From JBOGJG01 sp050747825 (lineage in GTDB: Bacteria > Acidobacteriota > UBA6911 > RPQK01 > JBOGJG01), in contig JBOGJG010000450.1 in NCBI GenBank assembly GCA_050747825.1, positions 1 through 22,825 on the forward strand: DNA of 22,825 nucleotides, in the 5' to 3' direction. The notes beneath the pieces are model-generated. The model made no database searches. It was not told where the DNA came from and saw only the letters and a program-made list of their open reading frames with translations. A program made the position numbers and the translations under genes. Numbering within the stretch: the stretch's first letter is position 1; every line of letters begins with the position of its first letter. Below are positions 8,394-16,001 of this stretch, in pieces.

Positions 8394-9205
8394 ACTGCTT
8401 CTTTATGCCGCACGGGCTGTTCTTCCTCCGATGTGACCGGCTCACCGCCACCGCTCGCTTTCTTGAGGATCTTCAGCAAACGGGGACCGTCCAGATTGCG
8501 GGTGATCTCACCCGCTACTACAGCCGAGATCTTACCGGTTTCCTCAGAGATCACAACGGCCATGGCATCTGTCTCCTCGGTAATCCCGATCGCAGCGCGG
8601 TGGCGTGTGCCCAACTCCTTGCTCAGGTAAGGGTCGAGAGTCAGAGGCAAAAAGCAGGCTGCGGCGCGCACACGGCCATTTTGAACGATAACCGCTCCAT
8701 CGTGAAGCGGTGTGGCTGGATTGAAAATGGTCACCAGCAGGTCATAGGTGAGATAAGCGTCCAGTTCGATTCCGCGCTCGATGTAGTTCTTCAGGCCGAT
8801 ATCCCCCTCGATGACGATGAGTCCGCCGATCCGCTGGCCGGACAAGGTAGTGGCAGCCAGCACGATCTCTTCCAACTGGGTAGTCTTTTTCCTGGCCGTG
8901 ATTCTTCGGAAGAAACGTCCCTTGCCCAACTCTGCCAGCCCCCGCCGAATCTCAGCCTGGAAAATCACGATCAAAGCAAAAATAAAATAGGTGAAAAAAT
9001 TGGCCAGCAGCCACTCGACCGTACTCAATTGCAAGAGACGGACCAGGTAATAAAACAGCACCAGGGCGGTAATACCCAGGGTAATTTGCCAACCACGCGT
9101 GCCCTTAATCAGGAGGAGAGCATGGTAAATCAGGAAGGTGATAACAAGAATGTCCAGGATATCCTTGAAATCGAGGTGAGATGGAATCGAACTTATATCG
9201 GGCAT
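8390..9205 (-). CDS. cdaA: Membrane diadenylate cyclase CdaA (DisA_N domain)
   Basis: CdaA makes cyclic di-AMP from two ATP; the messenger usually controls potassium, osmolyte and cell-wall homeostasis. The 271-aa product has three N-terminal transmembrane helices at about 16-34, 39-57 and 66-83. The cytoplasmic DAC domain has both catalytic motifs, DGA at 169-171 ('PLHDGAVIV') and RHR at 201-203 ('GTRHRAAIG'). These features define the CdaA class rather than DisA or CdaS. It overlaps folP by 13 bp upstream and ybbR by 4 bp downstream. The Shine-Dalgarno is weak, consistent with translational coupling. No c-di-AMP phosphodiesterase (GdpP, PgpH) is present in the window. Confidence 0.96.
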   Translation of the reverse strand: MPDISSIPSHLDFKDILDILVITFLIYHALLLIKGTRGWQITLGITALVLFYYLVRLLQLSTVEWLLANFFTYFIFALIVIFQAEIRRGLAELGKGRFFRRITARKKTTQLEEIVLAATTLSGQRIGGLIVIEGDIGLKNYIERGIELDAYLTYDLLVTIFNPATPLHDGAVIVQNGRVRAAACFLPLTLDPYLSKELGTRHRAAIGITEETDAMAVVISEETGKISAVVAGEITRNLDGPRLLKILKKASGGGEPVTSEEEQPVRHKEAV

Positions 9206-10050
9206 TTCTCGGCCACTATTGCGTCGGTCACTCTGATTACTTCCAGCATTGGCCGGACGTCGTGGACGCGCACAACGTGGGCTCCTTTTATTATAGATAC
9301 CGCAACCGAGGCCGCGGTGGCGAACAATCTTTGATCCACCGGAAGATCCAGAATCTTTCCCAGAAAACTCTTTCTCGAAGTACCAATGAGAATCGGTAGA
9401 TTCAAGTCACCGAAGTAGGGCAACTGGTTGATAATCCGCAGATTATCCTGGGCGGTTTTACCAAAGCCGATTCCTGGATCTAACAGGATTTTATCAGGGC
9501 CAATCCCATGTTTGCAGGCCATACTCACAGCAGTTTTCAAATCCTCATGGACCTCCTTTAAAATATCCGGACTGGGAGGAAGCTGCTGCATACTTTGAGG
9601 TGTCCCGCGCATGTGCATCATTACGATGCCTCCTTGATTTTGGCTCACGACCCGAGGCATCTCGGAGTCGAGTCGAAAAGAGCTGATGTCGTTAATGATA
9701 TCAGCGCCTGCCCTGAAAGCCTCTCGAGCGACCTCTGATTTGTACGTGTCCACTGAGATCGGAACCGATACGCGCCTGCGCACCTCTTGCAGAACCGGAA
9801 TGACTCGTTCCAGCTCCTGTTCTACTGGAACGGGAGCGGCGCCGGGCCGCGAAGATTCACCTCCCAAGTCCAGGACGTCCGCCCCCTCTTCGACAAGCTG
9901 GAGGGAACGCTCAATTGCTTGAGCCGGCTCAAAGAAGCAGCCGCCATCGGAGAAGGAATCCGGGGTGATGTTGACAACGCCCATGACCCGCGTGCGCTCT
10001 CCCAGTTGGAGACTCTTATCGCGGGGCCGAAAAGCGAAGATTGGGCGCAC
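9193..10050 (-). CDS. folP: Dihydropteroate synthase FolP
   Basis: FolP condenses p-aminobenzoate with 6-hydroxymethyl-dihydropterin pyrophosphate in folate synthesis and is the sulfonamide target. The 285-aa product shows the first signature, 'MGVVNITPDSFSDGG', with Asn27 and Asp31. The second signature is 'GADVLDLGGESSRPGA'. Also present are 'DIINDISSF', 'LLDPGIGFGK' and the C-terminal 'IRVTDAI'-type end. The start is GTG at 10050; an in-frame TGA lies 6 nt upstream, so a longer form is excluded. The pterin-binding signature begins at residue 23 as in other FolP proteins, which supports the GTG. It lies 13 bp after ftsH and overlaps cdaA by 13 bp. Confidence 0.96.
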   Translation of the reverse strand: MRPIFAFRPRDKSLQLGERTRVMGVVNITPDSFSDGGCFFEPAQAIERSLQLVEEGADVLDLGGESSRPGAAPVPVEQELERVIPVLQEVRRRVSVPISVDTYKSEVAREAFRAGADIINDISSFRLDSEMPRVVSQNQGGIVMMHMRGTPQSMQQLPPSPDILKEVHEDLKTAVSMACKHGIGPDKILLDPGIGFGKTAQDNLRIINQLPYFGDLNLPILIGTSRKSFLGKILDLPVDQRLFATAASVAVSIIKGAHVVRVHDVRPMLEVIRVTDAIVAEKCPI

Positions 10051-10063
10051 GTGTGCTCAGTGC

Positions 10064-11995
10064 CTACGCCGGCGCAGGCCGTTCGCCAGGATTGACCAGT
10101 GGCTGGAACTGCTTCTCCTCTTCCTCGCGAGGCTGAGGCTCATGCTCGTCCACGGGCTCAGCAAGATCCCGAGGAGCGATTTTCTCGCCCTTTATCAGGG
10201 CTTCGACATCCTTAAGGTCCAGGCTTTCGTATTCGAGAAGGGCTTCGGCCACGCGCACCAATGCGTCGCGATTCGCTTGAAGCAACTCCTCGCCCCGCTT
10301 GTAACTATCCTGTACAATCCGCTTTACTTCGCCATCAATCTTAATGGCAGTGTCTTCGCTGTAGTCCTGGTGCTGGGCAATTTCGCGGCCCAGAAAAATC
10401 TGCTCCTCTTTCTTGCCAAAAGTCAGCGGGCCCATTTCCTTGCTCATGCCCCACTCGCACACCATCTTGCGCGCCCGCTCAGTCACGCGCTCCAGGTCGT
10501 TGGAGGCGCCGGTGGTGCAGCTTCCAAGAAAGATCTGTTCGGCGGCACGTCCTGCCAGGAGAATCACGATGGAATCTTCCATGTACTCCTTGGTGTAGTT
10601 GTACTTGTCCTCTTCGGGCAATTGCATTGTGACGCCCAGAGCGCGCCCCCGAGGAATGATGGTGACCTTGTGCAGCGGGTCGGCATGGGGCAGCAGGTAT
10701 GCCGCCAGGGCATGCCCCGCCTCATGATAAGCCGTGTTGCGCTTTTCCTTCTCATTCATAACCATGGACTTGCGCTCTTTACCCATCAGCACCTTGTCTT
10801 TGGCGTCCTCGAAATCAGGCATGGTGACTGCCTTGCGATTGTGCCGGGCGGCATTCAGGGCCGCCTCATTCACGAGATTGGCAAGCTGAGCACCCGAAAA
10901 TCCGGGAGTAGCCCGAGCCAGGACGGCGATATCCACGTTCTCAGAGAGTGGAATTCTACGCGTGTGCACCTTGAGGATGCCCTCGCGTCCCTTGATGTCG
11001 GGCAGCGTCACCACTACCTGGCGATCGAATCGTCCCGGCCGCAGCAGCGCGGGGTCTAATACATCAGGCCGGTTGGTGGCCGCGATCAGGATGACTCCTT
11101 CATTAGACTCAAACCCGTCCATCTCCACCAGCAATTGGTTGAGAGTCTGCTCCCGTTCGTCATGGCCCCCTCCCAATCCGGCGCCGCGATGGCGCCCGAC
11201 GGCGTCGATCTCGTCAATGAAGATAATGCATGGGGCGTTCTTCTTCCCCTGCTCGAACAGATCCCTGACCCGGCTGGCTCCCACGCCCACAAACATCTCG
11301 ACAAAATCGGATCCGCTGATGCTGAAGAAGGGGACGTTCGCCTCCCCCGCGATGGCCCGGGCCAGCAGCGTCTTTCCGGTGCCGGGCGGACCCATCAGGA
11401 GGACGCCTTTGGGAATCCGGCCGCCCAGCTTCTGAAATTTCTGTGGCTCCTTGAGAAATTCCACTATCTCCTGGAGTTCTTCCTTGGCCTCTTCCACCCC
11501 GGCTACGTCTTTGAAAGTGACTTTCTTCTGCTGAGTGGTGGAGAGCTTGGCCCTGCTCTTGCCGAACGACAGCGCCTTATTGCCTCCTGACTGCATCTGG
11601 CGCATGAGGAAAATCCAGAAAGCAATGATGAGGAGGATGGGAAATCCGGAGGTCAGGATCATATAGATCCAGCCGCTCTGTTCATCATCCAATACTTCGA
11701 TCTGAATGCCCTGTGCAATTAAAGCATCGGCGACCGTCTCTTCGGCCCCCTTGGGGATAAACACTTGAAAGCTTTGCTGCTCACCCGATGCTCTGGATGG
11801 AGTAAACTTACCTTCGACCTTGTTCCCGGTCATCTCCACTTCCAGAATTTGCTGATTCTTCAGAGCCCGGGTGAAATCCAGGTAAGTTAATTTCTTCTGG
11901 TTGCCGTCCTGCACCGTGCTGAAGAAGTTCCATAGCACGAAGACCGCTACGATAATGACTATCCAGAGGAAAATGTTCTTTGCTGTCGTATTCAA
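10064..11995 (-). CDS. ftsH: ATP-dependent zinc metalloprotease FtsH
   Basis: FtsH is a hexameric inner-membrane AAA+ protease that extracts and degrades membrane and regulatory proteins. Counting from the TTG at 11995, the 643-aa product has TM1 at about 8-24 and a periplasmic domain at about 30-108. TM2 lies at about 109-131. Walker A GPPGTGKT is at 202-209, Walker B IIFIDE at 257-262 and the second region of homology ('RPGRFDR') near 319-325. The zinc motif HEAGH is at 424-428 and the third ligand is Asp500. The open frame extends to a GTG at 12019. TTG at 11995 is preferred because GGAGG sits 7 nt before it and the product then begins MNTTAKNIF, like other FtsH proteins. The C-terminal tail is acidic and proline-rich. 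tilS lies 81 bp upstream. Confidence 0.97.
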   Translation of the reverse strand: MNTTAKNIFLWIVIIVAVFVLWNFFSTVQDGNQKKLTYLDFTRALKNQQILEVEMTGNKVEGKFTPSRASGEQQSFQVFIPKGAEETVADALIAQGIQIEVLDDEQSGWIYMILTSGFPILLIIAFWIFLMRQMQSGGNKALSFGKSRAKLSTTQQKKVTFKDVAGVEEAKEELQEIVEFLKEPQKFQKLGGRIPKGVLLMGPPGTGKTLLARAIAGEANVPFFSISGSDFVEMFVGVGASRVRDLFEQGKKNAPCIIFIDEIDAVGRHRGAGLGGGHDEREQTLNQLLVEMDGFESNEGVILIAATNRPDVLDPALLRPGRFDRQVVVTLPDIKGREGILKVHTRRIPLSENVDIAVLARATPGFSGAQLANLVNEAALNAARHNRKAVTMPDFEDAKDKVLMGKERKSMVMNEKEKRNTAYHEAGHALAAYLLPHADPLHKVTIIPRGRALGVTMQLPEEDKYNYTKEYMEDSIVILLAGRAAEQIFLGSCTTGASNDLERVTERARKMVCEWGMSKEMGPLTFGKKEEQIFLGREIAQHQDYSEDTAIKIDGEVKRIVQDSYKRGEELLQANRDALVRVAEALLEYESLDLKDVEALIKGEKIAPRDLAEPVDEHEPQPREEEEKQFQPLVNPGERPAPA

Positions 11996-12002
11996 AACCT
12001 GA

Positions 12003-12007
12003 CCTCC
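12003..12007 (-). promoter_or_regulatory. Ribosome binding site deciding the ftsH TTG start
   Basis: GGAGG on the minus strand ends 7 nt before the TTG at 11995. The upstream GTG at 12019 would place this site inside the coding sequence and has no Shine-Dalgarno of its own. The site therefore supports the shorter FtsH. Confidence 0.75.
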
Positions 12008-12014
12008 CGTCGGG

Positions 12015-12028
12015 GTCACAACTGTGAC
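12015..12028. promoter_or_regulatory. Small perfect dyad in the ftsH leader
   Basis: GTCACA-AC-TGTGAC is a perfect 6-bp inverted repeat with a 2-bp centre, 8 bp upstream of the ftsH ribosome binding site. AT-rich sequence with a possible -10 (TATATT) lies just upstream on the minus strand. It could be an operator or a small leader hairpin, and a chance occurrence is also possible. Confidence 0.35.
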
Positions 12029-12076
12029 TCCACCTATAGTAATATAAGATGCCTGCTTACTTAGAAACTTTTTGCT

Positions 12077-13492
12077 CTACAAAGTTTCACGCCGGATCTC
12101 AATTACCAAAAGATGCGCGGCTTCCCCTGAAAGTCTGAAATCCGGATGAAGCGGCAGGCCCTCCACCCATACGATGCGGTCCTGCGCTTCAAAGACGAGC
12201 AGGCGATCGCGGCGGCTTCTGGGAATTCTCGCTTCCATCAAGACCTTCTTCAGCTTCTTTTCGGGACCCTGCGCTGAAATCCGATAACGGTCCCCCGGAC
12301 GCCGATTCCGCACCACCAGCGAGTTCCCCTGGAAATTAAGAGAAAATCTCTTCTCGTCATTTCCCATCGACCGCTCCGGCCTAACAGCCTTCACATGCTT
12401 GGCTGCTTCCTCAACGAAAATTTCTCCCGGGATATCCATTTTATAACAGAAGTCGCCGCAGCCCGCGCCCTTGCTGAAACGAATATCGTTGAATTCCCTG
12501 CGGGCCATTAGCTCTCCGGGAAGGCAAACCTCTCGACCGCTGATCCCCTCAAACAAGCCGAGTATGGCGTTTACATGCCGAGAGGTAATGCCCGAAAGCT
12601 TTCCCCGCACCTGCCGGATTGCCTGACGGATGATCTCTTTCTGCAAGATGTCCGGATAAGACCGAACCTCCGTACGGTTCAATACAAGCCCCCCATCCTC
12701 CTCCTCCTCAGTCTTCTTGCAGACTCGCTCGAGAGCCCGCATGGCTTCCTGCTTGAGCCACTCGTTCACTTCACGAAAGAGCCCGGCCGTCCTGCCGATA
12801 GTCTGGATCAATTCAGGGTTAAGCTTCTCTTCCAGCAGGGGGACCAGTTCGTGCCTGACCCAGTTGCGCTCAAAGGAAAGATCTTCATTGGAAACATCCC
12901 TTTGAAACTTCTGCTTCCTTCGGGCCAAATACCTCACGATCTCAGCGCGAGATTGTTCCAGCAGGGGTCGCACGACAATGACCGGCGGTTCCTGTGAGCG
13001 GTCGCCTGCCTGATTTGTGCGGAAGGGATAGATACCGGAGAGCCCTGCCGGTCCGGAACCTCTGGCCAGCTTCATGAGAAAGGTCTCGGCCTGGTCATTG
13101 AGCGTATGGCCCGTCGCGACACGGCACATGTGCCGGCGCGCCAGGCCAAAGAAGAATTCATAACGCTGCCGGCGAGCGAACTCTTCGAGATTTTGACCTG
13201 CTTGGGCCGCCTCGACCCGAGTTGAAAACCGCTCGATTTCCAAAGGGAGGTCGAGATCTTGACAGAGACCGGTGACGAAGCGCTGATCCTCTTCCGAATC
13301 CCTCCCCCTGAGCCGGTGATTCGCATGCGCGGCTCGAAGCTGAAGGGGCAGCTCCTCCTTCAAGCCCTTCAAAGCCAGAAGCAAGGCCACCGAATCGGCG
13401 CCACCCGACAGCCCCACGATCAAGCAGTCGCCTGATTTCAGCAGATGATAGCGCTGGATTGTCTTCAGAACCGCTTTCTCAAAAGCATCCAT
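12077..13492 (-). CDS. tilS: tRNA(Ile)-lysidine synthase TilS
   Basis: TilS converts cytidine 34 of the CAU-anticodon tRNA-Ile to lysidine using ATP and lysine, so that the tRNA reads AUA. The 471-aa product has the PP-loop SGGADS at 29-34 ('LIVGLSGGADSVALLLAL'). 'ANHRLRGRDSEEDQRFV' and 'GHTLNDQAETFLMKLARGSG' follow, and 'YPFR' and 'DVSNEDLSFERNWVRHELVPLL' are typical of TilS. A C-terminal TilS_C domain is at about 390-465 ('RRPGDRYRI', 'KLKKVLMEARIPRSRRDRL'). The full length matches the E. coli-type long form. The ATG at 13492 has GGAG 9 nt upstream. It diverges from fabD. ftsH lies 81 bp downstream on the same strand; adjacency of tilS and ftsH is common in bacteria. Confidence 0.95.
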   Translation of the reverse strand: MDAFEKAVLKTIQRYHLLKSGDCLIVGLSGGADSVALLLALKGLKEELPLQLRAAHANHRLRGRDSEEDQRFVTGLCQDLDLPLEIERFSTRVEAAQAGQNLEEFARRQRYEFFFGLARRHMCRVATGHTLNDQAETFLMKLARGSGPAGLSGIYPFRTNQAGDRSQEPPVIVVRPLLEQSRAEIVRYLARRKQKFQRDVSNEDLSFERNWVRHELVPLLEEKLNPELIQTIGRTAGLFREVNEWLKQEAMRALERVCKKTEEEEDGGLVLNRTEVRSYPDILQKEIIRQAIRQVRGKLSGITSRHVNAILGLFEGISGREVCLPGELMARREFNDIRFSKGAGCGDFCYKMDIPGEIFVEEAAKHVKAVRPERSMGNDEKRFSLNFQGNSLVVRNRRPGDRYRISAQGPEKKLKKVLMEARIPRSRRDRLLVFEAQDRIVWVEGLPLHPDFRLSGEAAHLLVIEIRRETL

Positions 13493-13553
13493 TTACATAG
13501 GCTCCACTATGCCTTTACTTGCGCCAGACTCTTGAGTATACCTTGGGGTGGCC
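13493..13553. promoter_or_regulatory. Divergent tilS / fabD intergenic promoter region
   Basis: This 61-bp gap must hold promoters for both directions. A symmetric GTATAC block around 13536-13541 offers a -10 on each strand (TATACC plus, TATACT minus). For fabD a weak -35 (TTTACT) lies 17 bp upstream of TATACC, but the predicted start point would be only a few bases before the ATG. The elements are poor matches, so exact positions are tentative. Confidence 0.35.
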
Positions 13554-14399
13554 ATGACAAAAATCTTCGTCTTTCCCGGCCAGGGCTCGCAGCATAAGGG
13601 GATGGGAGCTGATCTCTTCCAGCGTTTCCCGGAGATCACCGCCGCAGCGGACCAGGTGCTTGGATACTCGATTGAACGGCTGTGCCTGGAGGATCCTGAC
13701 GAGCAGCTTACTCAGACCGCCTACACTCAGCCGGCGCTCTACACGGTTAATGCCCTCTCCTATCTGAACAGGACCCAGGATGGATCAAAGCCTGACTTCC
13801 TGGCCGGCCATAGCCTCGGCGAATACAATGCCCTGTTCGCCGCAGGGACATTCGACTTTGCAACGGGCTTGAAGCTGGTCCAGAAGCGCGGGAAGTTAAT
13901 GCATCAGGCCACGGGCGGAGGAATGGCCGCGATCATGGGACTCGGGGCCGATAAGATCCGGGACATCCTGCAAAGATCCGGCTTTGAGACGATCGATGTC
14001 GCCAACCTCAACACTCCGGAGCAAACGGTGATCTCCGGGCTGGAACGCGATGTCCGGGCCCTCCAGGCTGTCTTTGAAGAAGCCGGAGCCGGCCTCTTCG
14101 TCCCTTTGAAAGTCAGCGGCGCCTTTCATTCCCGCTACATGCAGCCGGCCCGGGATCAGTTTGAGGTTTTTCTGCGTGATTTCAAATTGTCTTTTCCCCA
14201 GGTTCCGGTCATCTCCAATGTTTCCGCGACTCCTTACCAAGCCGGTGAAGTCAAAGACAATCTCTGCAGGCAGATCACCCACCCGGTGCGCTGGACGGAC
14301 ACCATCCTCTACCTGCTCGGACAAACTGACCCTCAGTTTGAGGAAATCGGTCCCGGGAAAGTGTTGAACCGTCTGATCCAGAAAATCAGAAAATCTTAG
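13554..14399 (+). CDS. fabD: Malonyl-CoA:ACP transacylase FabD
   Basis: FabD transfers malonyl from CoA to acyl carrier protein to feed fatty acid elongation. The 281-aa product begins 'MTKIFVFPGQGSQ'. The nucleophile elbow GHSLG has Ser87 ('AGHSLGEYNALFAAG'). The catalytic His is at about 192 ('GAFHSRYMQPA'), and 'EIGPGKVL' is near the C-terminus. The frame also opens at a GTG two codons earlier (13548). The ATG is preferred because GGGGTGG just upstream can act as the Shine-Dalgarno. No other fab gene or acpP is adjacent, so it stands alone, diverging from tilS and followed by a palindrome. Short malonyltransferases of polyketide clusters look similar, but no such cluster is present here. 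Confidence 0.93.
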   Translation: MTKIFVFPGQGSQHKGMGADLFQRFPEITAAADQVLGYSIERLCLEDPDEQLTQTAYTQPALYTVNALSYLNRTQDGSKPDFLAGHSLGEYNALFAAGTFDFATGLKLVQKRGKLMHQATGGGMAAIMGLGADKIRDILQRSGFETIDVANLNTPEQTVISGLERDVRALQAVFEEAGAGLFVPLKVSGAFHSRYMQPARDQFEVFLRDFKLSFPQVPVISNVSATPYQAGEVKDNLCRQITHPVRWTDTILYLLGQTDPQFEEIGPGKVLNRLIQKIRKS

Positions 14400-14421
14400 G
14401 GATGCGGGCGCTCAGGTTGGG

Positions 14422-14477
14422 CCAACGAATCACACTAATGGCACGAATTAATTCGAGTGATTCGCGTATTTCGTTGG
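14422..14477. repeat. 56-bp imperfect palindrome downstream of fabD
   Basis: Two 28-nt arms meet without a loop and match at about 21 of 28 positions. The outer 8 bp are perfect (CCAACGAA / TTCGTTGG), and the centre is the perfect dyad GAATTAATTC. The element contains repeated CGAAT/ATTCG motifs. No T run follows, so it is not a classic intrinsic terminator, though it may still end fabD transcripts. It resembles intergenic ATTCGTG-type repeats seen scattered in some genomes; this resemblance is from memory only. Confidence 0.7.
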
Positions 14478-14514
14478 CTAAATACTAGCTTTCGGGTTTT
14501 CGGATTTTGTCTAC

Positions 14515-14544
14515 TTGACACGTCAGAGATCGCCCACGTATTAT
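14515..14544 (+). promoter_or_regulatory. Sigma70-type promoter for the SAM riboswitch / thrC operon
   Basis: A consensus -35 TTGACA lies at 14515-14520 and a -10 TATTAT at 14539-14544, with an 18-bp spacer. The predicted transcription start is near 14551, about 5 nt before the P1 stem of the riboswitch. This is the strongest promoter match in the window and its placement relative to the aptamer is ideal. Confidence 0.8.
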
Positions 14545-14553
14545 TGTTTTTTT

Positions 14554-14654
14554 AACTTATCCAGAGTGGTGGAGGGATCGGGCCCGGAGATGCCACAGCA
14601 ACCAGCCGCGTAGAGCATGGTGCTAATTCCCGCAGGCAAGCTGGAAGATAAGCC
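14554..14654 (+). promoter_or_regulatory. SAM-I (S-box) riboswitch aptamer
   Basis: The aptamer binds S-adenosylmethionine and turns off downstream expression. P1 is formed by CTTATC (14556-14561) and GATAAG (14647-14652), a perfect 6-bp pairing. The conserved S-box elements appear in order: AGAGTGGTGGAGGGA after P1, then GGGCCC, GATGCC and GCAACC. The near-invariant GGTGCTAATTCC of P3/J3-4 lies at about 14621-14632. GTGG/CCAC forms the P2 base. The order and wording match SAM-I rather than SAM-II, SAM-III or SAM-IV. A terminator follows within 20 nt, and thrC starts about 80 nt after the aptamer. Confidence 0.93.
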
Positions 14655-14669
14655 GGTGTCAAGCGACCG

Positions 14670-14700
14670 AACCCTTTCTTTCCAGAAGGGGTTTTTTTTT
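14670..14700 (+). terminator. Intrinsic terminator of the SAM riboswitch expression platform
   Basis: A 9-bp stem pairs 14670-14678 (AACCCTTTC) with 14685-14693 (GAAGGGGTT), with one G-U pair and a 6-nt loop. Nine T residues follow to 14700. It lies between the aptamer and the thrC ribosome binding site, as expected for control by premature termination. The 3' strand of P1 (14643-14652) can pair at 8 of 10 positions with 14674-14683, which would disrupt this stem and serve as the antiterminator. Confidence 0.88.
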
Positions 14701-14732
14701 GCGCGCTCAATAGGCACGGGCTGGAGGAATGA

Positions 14733-16001
14733 ATGAGTTACTTAAAAGGCTTACAGTGTAAGGAATGTGGAACTGATTACCCGGCCGATCGAAGTTTTGT
14801 CTGCCTCAATTGCTTTGGCCCCCTGGAAGTAAAATACGACTACTCGAAAATTCACTCCGCCGTTAATCCCTCCAAAATCGCCGGTCGCGACAAAAACCTG
14901 TGGCGCTATCGGGAATTGCTCCCTGTCGAAGGAAATCCGATTACGGGTTTTCACTCCGGTTTCACTCCCCTGGTGAAGGCCGACCGCCTGGGCGCGCATC
15001 TGGGAATCAAGCAACTTTATCTCAAGGACGACTCGGTCAACCACCCCAGCCTGTCTTACAAGGACCGCGTGGTATCGGTGGCACTCAGTCGCGGAGTAGA
15101 GTTGGGTTACGAGGTTTTTTCCTGCGCCTCTACCGGAAACCTCGGAAATGCCGTCTCGGCCCACTGCGCCCGGACCGGCTTTCCTTGCCTGATCTTTATC
15201 CCTTACGACATCGAGCCGGCCAAAATCGCCGGTTCATTGGTTTACAAACCGACGATCGTGGCGCTTCAGGGCAATTACGACGACGTGAACCGCCTTTGTT
15301 GTGAAATCGGTGACCATTACGGCTGGGGATTTGTCAACGTCAACCTCAGGCCTTATTACACCGAAGGCGCCAAGACCATGGGCTTTGAGATTGCCGAGCA
15401 ACTCGGCTGGCGCCTTCCCGATCACCTGATTCTGCCCACCGCCGGTGGAACCCTGCTGCCCAAGGTTGCCAAGGCATTCCAAGAACTGAAGACGCTTGGA
15501 TGGGTTTCCGGCGACTGCCGGATCTATACCGCCCAGGCCGAGGGGTGCGCTCCGGTAGTCCGGGCCCTTCATCAGAACCTCGATTACATCAACCCCGAAA
15601 AGCCCGCCACCCTGGCCAAGTCCATCGCCATCGGAAATCCGGCCGACGGGCCTTACGTTCTCAAAGAAATACGCCAGTCCGGAGGGTGGGGCGAAATGGC
15701 CGCCGATTCCGAGATCCTGGCAACCATAGACCTGCTGGCCGAAAAGGAAGGCATCTTCACCGAGCCCGCGGGAGGCACGACACTGGCGGTCGCCATCAAG
15801 CTGATTCGCCAGGGGAGAATTAATCCCGAAGATACGATCGTCGTGGGGATCACGGGCAACGGATACAAGACGCTGGACGTGGCACAGTCCCGTTCTGAAG
15901 TGAATGCCGTGCTCAAACCCAACCTGAGGATCTTCCGGGAATGGTACGATGGGCAGCAGGTTTTGCCCAAGCCTTCCGCTTCGGTGGGAGCGGGTTCGTG
16001 A
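14733..16001 (+). CDS. thrC: Threonine synthase ThrC
   Basis: ThrC is a PLP enzyme that converts O-phosphohomoserine to threonine. The 422-aa product has an N-terminal zinc ribbon with Cys9, Cys12, Cys24 and Cys27. The PLP-binding region is 'NHPSLSYKDRVVSVALS', with Lys110 as the Schiff-base lysine. 'ASTGNLGNA' at about 132-140 is a conserved family block. Also typical are 'NLRPYYTEGAKTMGFEIAEQLGW' (in overlapping parts) and the glycine-rich 'PTAGGTLLPK'. The ATG at 14733 follows GGAGG by 5 nt. It is the first gene after the SAM riboswitch and overlaps lysC by 4 bp (GTGA). SAM control of a threonine gene is unusual. A ThrC paralogue working in sulfur amino acid synthesis cannot be excluded, but the motifs fit ordinary threonine synthase. 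Confidence 0.92.
   Translation: MSYLKGLQCKECGTDYPADRSFVCLNCFGPLEVKYDYSKIHSAVNPSKIAGRDKNLWRYRELLPVEGNPITGFHSGFTPLVKADRLGAHLGIKQLYLKDDSVNHPSLSYKDRVVSVALSRGVELGYEVFSCASTGNLGNAVSAHCARTGFPCLIFIPYDIEPAKIAGSLVYKPTIVALQGNYDDVNRLCCEIGDHYGWGFVNVNLRPYYTEGAKTMGFEIAEQLGWRLPDHLILPTAGGTLLPKVAKAFQELKTLGWVSGDCRIYTAQAEGCAPVVRALHQNLDYINPEKPATLAKSIAIGNPADGPYVLKEIRQSGGWGEMAADSEILATIDLLAEKEGIFTEPAGGTTLAVAIKLIRQGRINPEDTIVVGITGNGYKTLDVAQSRSEVNAVLKPNLRIFREWYDGQQVLPKPSASVGAGS

Noticed and set aside
8405..9334. A 309-codon plus-strand open frame opposite cdaA
   Set aside because: Antisense to the catalytic DGA and RHR motifs of CdaA; composition is that of a shadow frame.
9965..11059. A 364-codon plus-strand open frame across folP and ftsH
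   Set aside because: It crosses the ends of two well-supported minus-strand genes and shows no family features.
14729..14758. An ATG 2 nt after the GGAGG upstream of thrC
   Set aside because: It opens a 9-codon frame ending in TAA and is too close to the ribosome binding site; the ATG at 14733 gives the conserved ThrC N-terminus.
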